Source of the DNA: Paracoccaceae bacterium
GTDB lineage: Bacteria > Pseudomonadota > Alphaproteobacteria > Rhodobacterales > Rhodobacteraceae
Reading direction: 5' to 3'
NCBI GenBank assembly: GCA_029246285.1
Contig: JAQWNW010000038.1
Span: 1 to 64,000 of the forward strand
Length of the DNA: 64,000 nt
Shown: positions 9,424-19,136 of the stretch, in pieces
How the letters are laid out: each line of letters opens with the position of its first letter
Position numbering within the stretch: the stretch's first letter is position 1
The notes under the pieces: model-generated
Told to the model about the DNA's origin: nothing
Seen by the model: only the letters and a program-made list of their open reading frames with translations
Databases searched by the model: none
Position numbers and translations under genes: made by a program

Positions 9424-10478
9424 AATTTTACGAAAAACTCGCATTACCAATTTTAAAAACTTTGAACTCTGAAATTGCCCATGATCTTTCAATATTAATT
9501 CTTAAAAGTAATTTAATTTCTGGACCCGGTAACTTAACTTCAGACAGGCTTAAAACTGATATTTGCGGATTAACATTACCAAATCCACTGGGCTTGGCAG
9601 CTGGATATGACAAAAATGCAAAAGTTGTAACACAATTAGCTAAACTGGGTTTTGGTTTTATTGAAGTGGGAGCAGCAACCCCCCTACCTCAAAAAGGCAA
9701 TCCAAAACCTAGAGTTTTTAGATTAGAAAAAGATTTAGCAATAATTAATCGCCTTGGATTTAACAACGAGGGTATGCATAAGATAAAAAAAAGATTAGCA
9801 AAATACTCCGGACAGGGAATAGTTGGTATTAATATTGGAGCGAATAAAAATAGCAATAATCAGTCTGAAGACTTTTGTAAGGTACTGACTGAAATTCACT
9901 CATATGTAGATTATGCAACTATCAATATCTCCTCTCCAAACACAAAAAACCTTAGACAGTTGCAGAACCAAAACTCTTTAAAAAAACTGTTACAAAAAGT
10001 TGAGAGTACTAAAAAAAATTTAATAAACACACCCCCTATTTTTCTTAAGATTTCTCCTGAACTTACGTCAAGTGAGATTAAAGAAATTTCTGCTTTAGCC
10101 CTAGAATTTAACGTGAATGGAATTATCGCTACGAATACTACCTTAGATAGAACAAAGCTATTAAGCAAAAATCAAATCCAAGAAGGCGGCCTCTCGGGAA
10201 AACCATTATTTTTAAAATCCAACAAAATCTTAGCGCAATTCTCTGAAGAGTTAGATGGAAAAATTCCTTTGATTGGAGTAGGAGGAGCTTCCTCCGCATT
10301 GGAAGTTTACTCAAAGATTAAAGCTGGTGCGAGCGCCGTTCAACTTTATTCAGCATTGATATATAACGGTTTCTCATTAGTTGAAAAAATTATAAAGGAA
10401 CTAGATTTACTTGTGAAAAAGGATGGTTATGAAAATATAAAGCAAGCCGTTGGTGTGGAAAGAAAAAAATGGTTATAA
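9420..10478 (+). CDS. pyrD: Quinone-dependent dihydroorotate dehydrogenase (class 2)
   Basis: Oxidises dihydroorotate to orotate in pyrimidine synthesis, with FMN and a membrane quinone as acceptor. The protein is 352 residues, the normal class 2 length. The N-terminal helical region (residues 1-40) for membrane association precedes the barrel. LGLAAGYDKNAKV and NISSPNTKNLRQLQ are present. The serine in the latter motif is the class 2 catalytic base (class 1 has Cys). C-terminal IGVGGASSALEVYSKIKAGAS binds the FMN phosphate. It overlaps DUF952 by four bases and the arsC-like gene by ten, so the three form one operon. Confidence 0.95.
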   Translation: MKFYEKLALPILKTLNSEIAHDLSILILKSNLISGPGNLTSDRLKTDICGLTLPNPLGLAAGYDKNAKVVTQLAKLGFGFIEVGAATPLPQKGNPKPRVFRLEKDLAIINRLGFNNEGMHKIKKRLAKYSGQGIVGINIGANKNSNNQSEDFCKVLTEIHSYVDYATINISSPNTKNLRQLQNQNSLKKLLQKVESTKKNLINTPPIFLKISPELTSSEIKEISALALEFNVNGIIATNTTLDRTKLLSKNQIQEGGLSGKPLFLKSNKILAQFSEELDGKIPLIGVGGASSALEVYSKIKAGASAVQLYSALIYNGFSLVEKIIKELDLLVKKDGYENIKQAVGVERKKWL

Positions 10479-10819
10479 GTACTTCAATTTGGCACAATCC
10501 TAGATGTTCAAAGTCTCGACAGGCATTAACCTATCTGAATCAAAAAAATATAAGACCAGTAATCAGATTATATCTCGAAGAACCCCCAACAACGTCCGAA
10601 CTAGAAAACATACTTTTACTTTTAAATCTAAGAGCTATCGAGCTTACGCGAACAAAAGAGATGGAATTTAAAACGTTTCCATCATATGTAATCAATAATG
10701 AGAGTCTTTTGATAAAAGCTTTAGTGAAGCATCCAAAATTAATAGAGCGACCAATAATTATAAAAGGTGATAGAGCCGTTGTAGGTCGAACAATTTCTAA
10801 AATAGACGAATTACTTTAA
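10469..10819 (+). CDS. arsC: Glutaredoxin-coupled arsenate reductase family protein
   Basis: A 116-residue thioredoxin-fold protein. HNPRCSKSR puts the catalytic Cys at residue 13 with the following basic residues that bind the oxyanion. RTKE, LIERPI and DRAVVGR supply the arginines conserved in the E. coli plasmid ArsC type, which reduces arsenate to arsenite with glutathione and glutaredoxin. Family members near pyrD are common in marine alphaproteobacteria and some (YfgD/Spx-like) may not act on arsenate in vivo. It overlaps pyrD by ten bases and the convergent MATE gene by four. It lies about 40 kb from arsJ in this window, so the arsenic genes are not clustered. Confidence 0.85.
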   Translation: MVISTSIWHNPRCSKSRQALTYLNQKNIRPVIRLYLEEPPTTSELENILLLLNLRAIELTRTKEMEFKTFPSYVINNESLLIKALVKHPKLIERPIIIKGDRAVVGRTISKIDELL

Positions 10820-12129
10820 GAGTCGGTCAAATGTTCAATAGAAAAATATCGGACGAATAGAGTAATTGCTCGCACAATAAACATGACCATCAATGAAGCC
10901 CAAAGCCCTTGATTTCCGAAGGGCTCATAAAGCAACCAAACAGCCAAACAATAAATACCAAAAGAAATAACCATACAGTTTCTCATATCTTTAGTGCGAG
11001 TAGCCCCTATAAAAATTCCATCCAAAATAAAAGCAGGAGCCGCTAATATTGGCGCCATTATTACCCAGTAAACATACATTTTTGAAGTTTCCCGAAGTTG
11101 ATCTGAAGTTGTCATCAGAGCAATTAAAAAGCCCGAACCAAAATAAAAACATAATGTTAAAACGATGGCCGCTAAAAGTGCCCAAAAAGCTGCAAAAATT
11201 GAAACTCTCCGTACGCTAGCTACCGATTTTGCTCCAAAAGCTTGACCAATTAAAGCCTCAGCACTGAAAGCAAACCCATCCAACGCATAGGCTGATATAC
11301 TAAGGAATTGCAATAATATTTGATTAATTGCTAAAATATTGTCATTAATATCAGAGCTTAAAAACATAAATAATATAAATGCTGCTTGCAAAAACAGTGA
11401 TCGAATCAAAATATCAAAATTTACCACAGCCATTTTTGAAATTTGTTTTTTGTTAAGAACGAGATAAAATGACCGCCAAGCACTACCAATAAAGGCGGAC
11501 CTGCATATTAAAATACCTAGAAAAAAAGAAGAAATTTCAGCAAAGACTGTAGCCAATGCAACCCCCTCAACGCCCCAATTGAATCCAATTACAAACAGAA
11601 AGTCTAATAATATATTGGAGCCATTCATCCAAATCTGTAAGAGCAAGACCATCCGCGTACGCTCTTGAGCAATCAACCATCCTAAGATTCCAAAAATTGA
11701 TATCGCTGCTGGAGCAGAATAGATCCTTATTTTCATATAACTATAAGCTAAATCTTCGACCTCTTTAGAAGCGGGTGAAACCTTGAAAGCACACCAAAAT
11801 ATGAGATCCTTAGTAAGTATCAATATTAATCCAGCCGAGATCCCAATCAACAATGTTCGGCTCAGTAAAGCGACAATTTCTTGACTATCCTTTTTGCCAA
11901 CAGCCTGAGCAGTTAGGCCAGTAGTCCCCATTCTTAGAAAACCAAAAATCCAATAGATAGCGGATATAATGAGAGCTCCAATCCCAACCGCCCCAATTGG
12001 CGCAACTTCTCCCAGCTGGCCAATAACCGCAGTATCTACGAGCCCCAATAAGGGAATAGTGACATTAGATAAAATTATTGGAATCGAGATTGCTAAGATA
12101 CGTTTATGAGTAATATCGGAGCTATTCAT
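10816..12129 (-). CDS. MATE-family multidrug/organic cation exporter (DinF-like)
   Basis: Integral membrane antiporter of 437 residues with about twelve hydrophobic segments in two six-helix halves. The first half starts ILAISIPIILSNVTIPLLGLVDTAVIGQLG (in part), the MATE hallmark, and GTTGLTAQAVG follows in helix 2. The second half has DGFAFSAEALIGQAFGAKS. The branch is DinF-like. It is likely Na+ or H+ driven, and the substrate is unknown. Its start overlaps the upstream thioesterase gene by eight bases, so it belongs to a three-gene operon with the two PaaI-type thioesterases. Its 3' end overlaps arsC by four bases in convergent orientation. Confidence 0.88.
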   Translation of the reverse strand: MNSSDITHKRILAISIPIILSNVTIPLLGLVDTAVIGQLGEVAPIGAVGIGALIISAIYWIFGFLRMGTTGLTAQAVGKKDSQEIVALLSRTLLIGISAGLILILTKDLIFWCAFKVSPASKEVEDLAYSYMKIRIYSAPAAISIFGILGWLIAQERTRMVLLLQIWMNGSNILLDFLFVIGFNWGVEGVALATVFAEISSFFLGILICRSAFIGSAWRSFYLVLNKKQISKMAVVNFDILIRSLFLQAAFILFMFLSSDINDNILAINQILLQFLSISAYALDGFAFSAEALIGQAFGAKSVASVRRVSIFAAFWALLAAIVLTLCFYFGSGFLIALMTTSDQLRETSKMYVYWVIMAPILAAPAFILDGIFIGATRTKDMRNCMVISFGIYCLAVWLLYEPFGNQGLWASLMVMFIVRAITLFVRYFSIEHLTDS

Positions 12130-12637
12130 TGGTATGCGGCATTAAGAAATGACCCGAAGCCTGGGCGTAGAGTTTTTTCTTATCATTCTGCCAAGCCTCA
12201 ACATAAACTGAAGCATATCTTCGACCAGCACGTTTAATTTCGGCTCGAGCGTAAGCATCTTTTGGCAAGCCTGGCCGAAGATAATCTACTGTAAAGTCAA
12301 TCGTCTTGGGAATTTGATTGTGGGAAAACTCATCCATCTGTGTTATTTTCGATAGACCGTTAAATCCCTTTTGGTGATTTTTCGAAATTGAAGCCCAATA
12401 AAGCTCTAAAACCGCAGATATTTCAAGAAAAGATGCAGTCACACCACCATGAATAGCGGGAAGTGCTGGATTGCCGACCAATTTAGGACTGTAGGGTAGT
12501 AATGATGTTAGCAAGTTATCTTTTAAAGTTATATTGATCCCTAGAAAAGTTGCATAAGGCAAGTCAGATAAAAAATCTTTTAGAATAGTACTCTGAGAAT
12601 AGGTTTTTTGCTTTATAGAGGTATTCTTTATTGTCAT
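12122..12637 (-). CDS. PaaI-type hotdog-fold acyl-CoA thioesterase (second of a pair)
   Basis: A 171-residue single hotdog domain, longer than the usual 140 because of an N-terminal extension of about 25 residues. The AIHGGVTASFLEISAVLEL helix matches the HGG segment of PaaI/YdiI thioesterases, and TIDFTVDYLRPGLPKDAYARAE is the central strand. The acidic catalytic residue is in the ASFLE helix. It cleaves acyl-CoA thioesters in characterised relatives, but the substrate is not predictable. It overlaps the next thioesterase by four bases and the MATE gene by eight. It pairs with that thioesterase as two tandem paralogues that may form a heteromer. Confidence 0.8.
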   Translation of the reverse strand: MTIKNTSIKQKTYSQSTILKDFLSDLPYATFLGINITLKDNLLTSLLPYSPKLVGNPALPAIHGGVTASFLEISAVLELYWASISKNHQKGFNGLSKITQMDEFSHNQIPKTIDFTVDYLRPGLPKDAYARAEIKRAGRRYASVYVEAWQNDKKKLYAQASGHFLMPHTNE

Positions 12638-13080
12638 TTAAGATTTCTTTTTGATTCGACAGTAAAGGCACCCGTAGCTGTAGCAACCGGCCGACTTTCG
12701 TCCTCATCAAAGGCTGTTGCTCTGACAAATGCTACAGATCTTGTAACGTGATAACATTCAGCTTTTGCTGTAATTCGTTGATTAGGAGTCGCTGAACGCA
12801 TATAATCTATCCTAAAATCTAACGTAGACGTGATTGCCGGAACAGATGGGTGAGACATAACCGCTGCTCCCCCACAAGTATCTAAGAGAGATGATACTGC
12901 ACCTCCATGTATGACCCCCGTATGTGGGTCTCCAATAAATCGTTTATCATAAGGCATAGAAATAATTGCATTACCATTTTCGATGAAATCCAATGACATC
13001 GACAGTTCAGCAGAAAATGGGATTACTTGCATGAATTGTGTTGCTATCTCTGATTTATCTTTAATGCTGATTTTTGCCAT
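12634..13080 (-). CDS. PaaI-type hotdog-fold acyl-CoA thioesterase (first of a pair)
   Basis: A 148-residue hotdog thioesterase. The motif TGVIHGGAVSSLLDTCGGAA carries the conserved HGG and the Asp of the central helix that is the proposed nucleophile or base in PaaI-like enzymes. TLDFRIDYMRSATPNQRI is the core strand. It is the first gene of the operon thioesterase-thioesterase-MATE, and the 219-base gap upstream is shared with a divergent MerR gene. The adjacency to a fatty-acid degradation block suggests release of CoA from dead-end acyl-CoAs, which is inference only. Confidence 0.82.
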   Translation of the reverse strand: MAKISIKDKSEIATQFMQVIPFSAELSMSLDFIENGNAIISMPYDKRFIGDPHTGVIHGGAVSSLLDTCGGAAVMSHPSVPAITSTLDFRIDYMRSATPNQRITAKAECYHVTRSVAFVRATAFDEDESRPVATATGAFTVESKRNLK

Positions 13081-13299
13081 AATTTTCCTATCAAGCTAAT
13101 CGTATAATTAGTCTAGATACGTTTTATCAAGTAAAAAGTTTGATTGATCTAGGAAACTATTTTATTTCAAAAAATAAATATAGGGTTATTAATTGGTTTT
13201 GGTTTTTGAAACTTAGGATTTGCAAAAAGGCCGAAAACTTGAAATTTAAGCAAAATACGCTAATTTAAGTCTTATAGTTAATACATTAGATTATTAGAG
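13081..13299. promoter_or_regulatory. Divergent intergenic region between thioesterase operon and MerR gene
   Basis: This 219-base gap carries the promoters of both divergent transcription units. It is AT-rich. I see a short inverted repeat CGTAT...ATACG around 13100-13120 that could be an operator for the MerR protein. No convincing -35/-10 pair stands out, and I see no small ORF or structured RNA. Confidence 0.35.
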
Positions 13300-13698
13300 A
13301 TGAAACAAATGATTGAAAATTGTCTTAGCTTTAAACAGATGTGCGAAAAATTTGAATGTACAGCGCGCACTCTGAGGCATTATGAAGAAATTGAGCTACT
13401 ATTTCCCCTGAAAGAAGACCGCAGTCGTTGGTACGGTAAGCGGGAGATAACTCGAATGAAGCTTATAATGAAAGGCAGGCGTTTTGGATTTCCTTTAGAA
13501 GGAATCCGCAGGTGGCTTTTGATGTATGAGAGCGATAAGAATAATGACGAACAAATCTTGGCTTGGATTGAAATGGCCACTAATCAGATAGAAGAACTAA
13601 AAGCAAAACGAATGAACCTTGATCAAAGTATTAAAGAATTAAAATCGTTGCGCGATTATTCCGTAAAATCAATAAAAGATGGTAGCCCCTCACTTTAA
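13300..13698 (+). CDS. MerR-family transcriptional regulator (first of a tandem pair)
   Basis: A 132-residue regulator. The N-terminal MerR winged helix spans about residues 8-75, with FKQMCEKFECTARTLRHYEE as the helix-turn-helix and RRFGFPLEGIRRWLLMYES as the second. The C-terminal helix (IEMATNQIEELKAKRMNLDQ) is the dimerisation coiled coil. There is no metal-binding cysteine cluster at the C-terminus, so a metal sensor is unlikely. The neighbours point to an acyl-CoA or fatty-acid signal, as for LiuR-type regulators. It is about half identical in feel to the second MerR gene 91 bases downstream, a tandem duplication. Confidence 0.85.
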   Translation: MKQMIENCLSFKQMCEKFECTARTLRHYEEIELLFPLKEDRSRWYGKREITRMKLIMKGRRFGFPLEGIRRWLLMYESDKNNDEQILAWIEMATNQIEELKAKRMNLDQSIKELKSLRDYSVKSIKDGSPSL

Positions 13699-13707
13699 AA
13701 TTTACAC

Positions 13708-13728
13708 TTAACGTTAACGTTAACGTTA
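13708..13728. repeat. Palindromic hexamer array (TTAACG x3 + TTA) between two MerR genes
   Basis: Three perfect tandem copies of TTAACG followed by TTA. Because TTAACGTTAA is its own reverse complement, the array is a nested palindrome. It is followed at 13742-13757 by GTTAACACTCGGTAAC, which repeats the GTTAA core with an imperfect dyad. The position, about 60-80 bases before the second MerR start, suits an operator for one or both MerR proteins. The binding protein is inferred. Confidence 0.55.
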
Positions 13729-13789
13729 GGTAATCTCTTGTTAACACTCGGTAACACGTTATTTTAGATGTACGGGGGAAGGATATTTT

Positions 13790-14206
13790 ATGTCAGAAAA
13801 ATTCATGACAATACGAGAAATGTGTGAAGAATTTCAGGTAACCGCGAGAACCTTAAGATTTTATGAAGCAAAAGAATTAATATCCCCGATCAGAGTTGGA
13901 CAAACTAGACAATACACCCATAAGGACAGAGGTAGATTAAAATTAATTCTTCAGGGTAAGAGATTTGGATTTGCACTTGAAGAAATTCGTCAACTTTTAG
14001 ATCTCTATAATTTAGGCGACCAGCAATATACCCAATTTGTCAAAACTTATGAAAAGGCAAAAGAAAGATTAAATGTTATGATCTCCCAACGAGATGAACT
14101 TACAGAAGCGATTGAAGATTTAAGAAGGCATCTTGATTTAGGCAAAAAGGAACTAGATAGAATGCAGAAGACCCGAATGAAAAACAATGTAGAGATAATG
14201 CTATGA
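13790..14206 (+). CDS. MerR-family transcriptional regulator (second of a tandem pair)
   Basis: A 138-residue MerR protein with helix-turn-helix [20 protein letters not shown] (residues 11-30), second helix pair [18 protein letters not shown], and a long C-terminal coiled coil ending at the stop. A GGGGGAAGG sequence lies upstream of the ATG. Its last four bases overlap the start of the downstream acyl-CoA dehydrogenase (ATGA), so it is co-transcribed with the beta-oxidation genes it likely controls. It lacks metal-sensing cysteines. It is paralogous to the preceding gene, and the motif [22 protein letters not shown] is nearly shared. Confidence 0.87.
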   Translation: MSEKFMTIREMCEEFQVTARTLRFYEAKELISPIRVGQTRQYTHKDRGRLKLILQGKRFGFALEEIRQLLDLYNLGDQQYTQFVKTYEKAKERLNVMISQRDELTEAIEDLRRHLDLGKKELDRMQKTRMKNNVEIML

Positions 14207-15981
14207 CTTCTTATACTGCTCCTACGAAAGATATGGCATTTATTTTACACGAGCTCTTGGAAATTGAGCATAAAGACATTCCAGGTTATTGCGACATGTC
14301 TCCAGATTTCACTAAGGCAATACTAGAAGAAGCTGGAAAACTAAACTCAGAAATACTACATCCTTTAAATGCTGTTGGTGATTCAGTAGGTTGCAAACTT
14401 GAAAATGGAATTGTGTACACTCCACCTGGTTTCAAGGAGGCTTTTGATCAAATCAGAGCTGGAGGTTGGCCGGGTATAGACTGTGACCCTCAATATGGTG
14501 GTCAGGGAATTCCCGCTGTAGTAGCAATGCAAACCTCTGAAATGTTTGCTTCCTCAAACCAAGCTTTGGCAATGTATCACGGCCTTACTCACGGCGCACA
14601 ATCGGCAATAATGGCACATGGGTCTGACGAACAAAAGAATAAATATTTGCCAAATATGATCTCCTGTGAATGGACAGGAACAATGAACTTAACCGAACCA
14701 CAATGTGGGACAGATCTAGGTCTAATGCGTACTAAAGCAGAACCCAGTGGTGATGGAGCATATAAAATCTCAGGTCAGAAAATTTTTATATCTGCTGGAG
14801 AACATGACTTATCAGAAAATATAATTCATCTTGTTCTTGCTAAGATCCCCAATGGTCCTGCGGGAATAAAAGGAGTTTCATTATTCATTGTTCCTAAATT
14901 CTTGATAAATGAAGACGGTTCGTTGGGTGCCCGGAATAGTTTAAGTGTCGGCAGCATTGAGGAAAAAATGGGTATCCATGGAAACTCAACCTGCGTCATG
15001 AACTATGATGAAGCAACTGGATTTCTTTTAGGCGAAGAGCATAAAGGAATGCGAGCAATGTTTACCATGATGAATGAAGCAAGGCTTGGAGTCGGTCTTC
15101 AAGGGTTAGCTCAAGCTGAGGTAGCCTATCAAAATGCTGTTCTTTACGCGAAAGAGAGGTTGCAAGGTCGAGACATTACTGGCGCAAAAGAACCAAGCAA
15201 AGCTGCAGACCCATTGATTGTACATCCTGATATCAAAAGAAATCTTCTGAATCAAAAAAGTTTTCTTGAAGGAGCGCGTGCTTTCACTTCATGGTGCGCC
15301 ATGCTTTTGGATCAATACGAAAGACAAGATGACAAAAAAGCTGATGGACTGGTCAGTTTACTAACACCAGTCGTCAAAGGTTTCTTGTCAGATATTGGTT
15401 ATGAAATGACTATCCAAGCACAACAAATCTATGGTGGGCATGGCTATATTGAAGAACATGGTATGAGCCAATTTACCAGGGATGCAAGGATCGCCATGAT
15501 TTATGAAGGCACAAATGCAATCCAAGCAATGGATTTAGTTGGGCGGAAGTTAGGGAAAGACAACGGACAACATGCAATGGCCTTTTTTGAAATGGTTATC
15601 TCATTCGTCAAGGACAACAAAGACAATACACCTTTAAACGAGCATTTTTTGGAACGGCTCAAAATCGGGTCTAAAAACCTGCAAGCTGCTTCTATGTATT
15701 TTATGCAAAACGGTCTAAAAAATCCATATGATGCTTTAACTGGATCTTATGACTTTATGCACATGATGGGTCATGTTTGCCTCGGATTTATGTGGTCAAA
15801 AATGGCAAAAATATCGATGGAAAAAATTGAAAATCAGTGTGATAATCTAACGTTTTATGAAAATAAGATTAAAACTGGTAAATTCTACATGGAACGATGG
15901 ATGCCTCTGACTGAAGTACATCTCAACAGAATTCAATCTGGTTCAAAAACTATAATGTCGATGAGCCCCTCAGATTTCTAA
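14203..15981 (+). CDS. Long acyl-CoA dehydrogenase with C-terminal extension (FadE/DmdC-type)
   Basis: A 592-residue acyl-CoA dehydrogenase. It has an N-terminal cap (residues 1-40), the core ACAD fold, [20 protein letters not shown] for FAD binding, Glu435 in [16 protein letters not shown] as catalytic base, and a C-terminal helical domain of about 130 residues. This architecture is shared by FadE-type enzymes and by DmdC, the 3-methylmercaptopropionyl-CoA dehydrogenase of the DMSP demethylation pathway. Sequence alone does not decide between fatty acid and methylmercaptopropionate. It is first of the structural genes after the MerR pair, and a ligase of possible DmdB type lies at 22364. Confidence 0.87.
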   Translation: MTSYTAPTKDMAFILHELLEIEHKDIPGYCDMSPDFTKAILEEAGKLNSEILHPLNAVGDSVGCKLENGIVYTPPGFKEAFDQIRAGGWPGIDCDPQYGGQGIPAVVAMQTSEMFASSNQALAMYHGLTHGAQSAIMAHGSDEQKNKYLPNMISCEWTGTMNLTEPQCGTDLGLMRTKAEPSGDGAYKISGQKIFISAGEHDLSENIIHLVLAKIPNGPAGIKGVSLFIVPKFLINEDGSLGARNSLSVGSIEEKMGIHGNSTCVMNYDEATGFLLGEEHKGMRAMFTMMNEARLGVGLQGLAQAEVAYQNAVLYAKERLQGRDITGAKEPSKAADPLIVHPDIKRNLLNQKSFLEGARAFTSWCAMLLDQYERQDDKKADGLVSLLTPVVKGFLSDIGYEMTIQAQQIYGGHGYIEEHGMSQFTRDARIAMIYEGTNAIQAMDLVGRKLGKDNGQHAMAFFEMVISFVKDNKDNTPLNEHFLERLKIGSKNLQAASMYFMQNGLKNPYDALTGSYDFMHMMGHVCLGFMWSKMAKISMEKIENQCDNLTFYENKIKTGKFYMERWMPLTEVHLNRIQSGSKTIMSMSPSDF

Positions 15982-16068
15982 GCAATTTAACTTTCGTAAA
16001 ACCAAAATATAAGCTAACCACAAGGAGAAAAGAAACAAATAATTTTTTCTTTGTATCGGAGGAGCCAA

Positions 16069-17223
16069 ATGACATTTTCAAATTTGAAATCTGACTGGAT
16101 GAGTGATGAACATAAAATGATTTCAGAAATGACTGCTAATTTTATAAATACTGAGTGGGCTCCAAAGTTTGAAAAATGGAGAAAGCAAGGAGAGATGGAT
16201 AGAAGCACCTGGAATGAAGCAGGTGAACTAGGACTGCTATGCCCTTCTATCCCAGAACAATATGGTGGCGCTGGAGGTGATTTTGGCCACGAAGCTGCCA
16301 TTTTGATTGAAGGTAGCAAAGCAAATTTAGCAAGTTGGGGTCACGCTATACATTCAGGAATTGTTGCACATTATATCCTTCATTGCGGAACAGAAGAACA
16401 AAAACAACGCTGGTTGCCAAAAATGGTCACAGGAGAACTTGTTGGAGCACTAGCCATGACAGAGCCTTCTGGTGGTTCAGATCTTCAAGCGATCAAAACT
16501 CGAGCAATTAAAGATGGAAATTCGTATAGGCTAACTGGTCAAAAAACCTTTATAACAAATGGGCAACATGCAAACCTTATTATCGTTGCTGCAAAAACAA
16601 ATCCTTCAGAAAAAGCACGTGGAACATCATTAGTTGTTGTAGAAACCGATGGAGCAGATGGTTTCACTCGTGGTAGAAATTTAGAAAAAATTGGAGCTAA
16701 AGCCGCAGATACATCAGAACTTTTTTTTGACAACGTAGAAATACCCCCAGAAAATATTCTGGGAGTAGATGAAGGTCAGGGGTTTTATCAAATGATGCAA
16801 CAGTTGCCTCAAGAACGGCTTATTATCGGGTGTGGGGCAGTTGGAGCCATGGAAGGCGCTGTTCAAAGGACAATAGATTACTGCAAAGAAAGAGAAGCAT
16901 TTGGAAAACCTATAATACATTTCCAAAATACAAAATTTAAATTGGCCGAATGCAAAACACGCACAGTTGTGGCTAGGAGTTTTTTAGATACTTGTATAGC
17001 TGCTCACCTAAAAAATGAATTATCTGTAGAAACTGCTGCAATGTGCAAATATTGGCTTACTGACGAGCAAAATCAAGTAATTGATGACTGTTTGCAGCTA
17101 CATGGTGGATATGGATTTATGCAAGAATATGCGATAGCAGAGATGTGGACCGATGCTAGGGTTCAACGCATTTATGGTGGTACGAATGAAATAATGAAAG
17201 AATTGATTTCACGTAGCCTTTGA
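16069..17223 (+). CDS. Acyl-CoA dehydrogenase, LCAD/IVD-like active site
   Basis: A 384-residue enzyme starting at the ATG at 16069, with CGGAGGAG just upstream. An in-frame TTG at 16051 is discarded. The usual C-terminal catalytic YEGT is [16 protein letters not shown] here, so the base is missing at that site. Instead Glu249 in LPQERLIIG stands where long-chain and isovaleryl-CoA dehydrogenases place theirs. [15 protein letters not shown] is the FAD segment. It therefore probably acts on long or branched acyl-CoA and complements the preceding FadE-type enzyme. The 87-base gap before it contains a purine-rich stretch. The next gene follows after ten bases. Confidence 0.88.
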   Translation: MTFSNLKSDWMSDEHKMISEMTANFINTEWAPKFEKWRKQGEMDRSTWNEAGELGLLCPSIPEQYGGAGGDFGHEAAILIEGSKANLASWGHAIHSGIVAHYILHCGTEEQKQRWLPKMVTGELVGALAMTEPSGGSDLQAIKTRAIKDGNSYRLTGQKTFITNGQHANLIIVAAKTNPSEKARGTSLVVVETDGADGFTRGRNLEKIGAKAADTSELFFDNVEIPPENILGVDEGQGFYQMMQQLPQERLIIGCGAVGAMEGAVQRTIDYCKEREAFGKPIIHFQNTKFKLAECKTRTVVARSFLDTCIAAHLKNELSVETAAMCKYWLTDEQNQVIDDCLQLHGGYGFMQEYAIAEMWTDARVQRIYGGTNEIMKELISRSL

Positions 17224-17233
17224 GGAGAAATTT

Positions 17234-17866
17234 ATGAGCATTATTTTGCATTGTTTCGGTGAAAGTGGAAATTCATATAAAGCAGCGCTCACACTAGAGT
17301 TGTCTAACTTAACATGGAAACCAGAAAAAGTTGATTTTTTTAAGGGCGCAACCCGAACTTCAGGCTTCAAGTCCTTAAATTTAATGGGTGAGGCACCGGT
17401 AATGGTTGATGGCGAGGTGATATTAACCCAGTCCGGCGCTATCCAGCAATATGCTTCAGATAAATCTGGCAAACTTAGCGGCCTTACTAAAGATAAATAT
17501 GAGATATTAAGATGGATGTTTTTTGATAATCATAAAATGTCATCTCAAGCAGGTAATACTAGATTTATGATGAACTTTTTACCAGAAAAACATAGAAATA
17601 AAGAAGTCATTCATTTCATGCAAGGAAGGTTAAGTGCTGCATATGATATCTTGAATAATGCTTTAGAAGATAAAGATTGGTTGGTTGGGACATCTATAAC
17701 GATTGCTGATGTAGCGAATTGTGGATATCTTTTTTACCCAGAGCCTTTTGGCTTTGAAAGGAAGAAATGGGTAAATATCGACAGATGGTTATCCAACATA
17801 GAACAAACCCCAGGATGGAAGCACCCTTACGATTTGATGCCGGGCAATCCCTCAGATAGACTTTAA
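17234..17866 (+). CDS. Glutathione S-transferase family protein
   Basis: A 210-residue soluble GST. The thioredoxin-like N-terminal domain (residues 1-75) has ILHCFGESGNSYKAALTLEL and the cis-Pro loop GEAPVMVDGEVILTQSGAIQ that binds glutathione. The all-helical C-terminal domain contains WLVGTSITIADVANCGYLFY, the typical N-capping box. It lies ten bases after an acyl-CoA dehydrogenase and thirteen before the thiolase, so it is part of the beta-oxidation operon. The substrate is unknown. Enoyl-CoA or other electrophilic intermediates are a plausible but untested target. Confidence 0.87.
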   Translation: MSIILHCFGESGNSYKAALTLELSNLTWKPEKVDFFKGATRTSGFKSLNLMGEAPVMVDGEVILTQSGAIQQYASDKSGKLSGLTKDKYEILRWMFFDNHKMSSQAGNTRFMMNFLPEKHRNKEVIHFMQGRLSAAYDILNNALEDKDWLVGTSITIADVANCGYLFYPEPFGFERKKWVNIDRWLSNIEQTPGWKHPYDLMPGNPSDRL

Positions 17867-17879
17867 TTTGGAGTAGAAA

Positions 17880-19088
17880 ATGTTAGACGCTTATATTTAT
17901 GATACTGTACGCACACCTCGAGGTAAGGGGAAAAAAGATGGGACTTTGCATGAGGTCACTGCAGTGGGGTTATCATCTCGAATTCTAAACGAATTAGCAA
18001 AAAGAAATAACTTATCTGGTCATGCGGTTGAAGATGTGATTTGGGGTAATGTTACGCAAATTGGGGAGCAAGGAGCTTGCTTAGCCAGATCCGCTGTTCT
18101 TGGTTCAGATCTTGATGAAAGTATACCGGGTGTTTCAATTAATCGTTTCTGTGCAAGTGGTTTAGAAGCTGTAAACATGGCTGCAAATCAAGTAAGAGGT
18201 GGCGCGGGCGATGCCTTTATTGCTGGTGGTGTTGAAAGTATGTCACGTGTGCCTATGGGAACAGATGGTGGGGCAATAGCAATTGATCCTGAATTAACCA
18301 TGAAAAATTACGTCGTACCACAAGGTATTTCTGCAGATATAATTGCGACAAAGTTTGGCTTTTCTCGTGATGATTGCGATGCTTACGCTGTGGAAAGTCA
18401 AAATAGAGCAGCATTAGCAGAAGCTGAAAATCGTTTTTCCAAATCAAGGATTTCTTTGAAGGATCAAAATGGCATACCGATTTTAGCTAAAGATGAGATG
18501 ATAAGAAAAACAGATATGCAGTCTCTGGGCTCTTTAAGGCCATCATTTAAAGATATGGGTGAGGTCATGCCCGGATTTGATAAGATTGGGATTATGAGAT
18601 ATCCTGAACTAGAAAAAATAAACCATGTACATCACGCAGGAAATTCATCTGGAATAGCCGATGGATCAGCTGCTATTTTAATTGGTACCGAAGAATATGG
18701 TAAAAAATATAATTTAAAACCTCGTGCTAAATTTAAAGCTACCAGTAGGATTGGGACTGATCCCACTATCATGCTAACAGGACCAATTCCAGCAACCGAG
18801 CGTGTTCTCAAATCTGCAGGTATGGAAATTGGAGATATAGATTTATTTGAGGTTAATGAAGCCTTCGCATCTGTAGTTCTTAGGTTTATGCAAGCATTTG
18901 ACGCCGACCATAATAAAATAAATGTAAATGGTGGGGCGATAGCTATGGGACACCCATTGGGTGCAACAGGAGCAATAATTTTGTCGACATTACTTGATGA
19001 AATGGAACGTTCTGACAGAGAAACTGGTCTGGCTACCCTTTGCATTGGGTCTGGAATGGGTGCCGCCACAATTATCGAGCGGGTATAA
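17880..19088 (+). CDS. Acetyl-CoA C-acyltransferase (thiolase)
   Basis: Cleaves 3-ketoacyl-CoA with CoA to release acetyl-CoA, the last step of beta-oxidation. The protein is 402 residues. The nucleophile is Cys91 in NRFCASGLEA. His358 in AMGHPLGATG and Cys388 in LCIGSGMG complete the active site. The LDAYIYDTVRTPRGKGKKDG start is typical of the FadA/PhaA-like group that partners a separate FadB/J protein. The next gene is that partner, 48 bases downstream on the same strand. An acetoacetyl-CoA-specific biosynthetic role is possible but the context favours degradation. Confidence 0.93.
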   Translation: MLDAYIYDTVRTPRGKGKKDGTLHEVTAVGLSSRILNELAKRNNLSGHAVEDVIWGNVTQIGEQGACLARSAVLGSDLDESIPGVSINRFCASGLEAVNMAANQVRGGAGDAFIAGGVESMSRVPMGTDGGAIAIDPELTMKNYVVPQGISADIIATKFGFSRDDCDAYAVESQNRAALAEAENRFSKSRISLKDQNGIPILAKDEMIRKTDMQSLGSLRPSFKDMGEVMPGFDKIGIMRYPELEKINHVHHAGNSSGIADGSAAILIGTEEYGKKYNLKPRAKFKATSRIGTDPTIMLTGPIPATERVLKSAGMEIGDIDLFEVNEAFASVVLRFMQAFDADHNKINVNGGAIAMGHPLGATGAIILSTLLDEMERSDRETGLATLCIGSGMGAATIIERV

Positions 19089-19136
19089 GATACCCAAGTG
19101 AATTAAGTTTTAACAAATAAATCGCAGGAAAACATA

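Noticed and set aside
13708-13728. CRISPR-like or satellite repeat
   Set aside because: The unit is only six bases with no spacers and no cas genes; an operator reading fits better.
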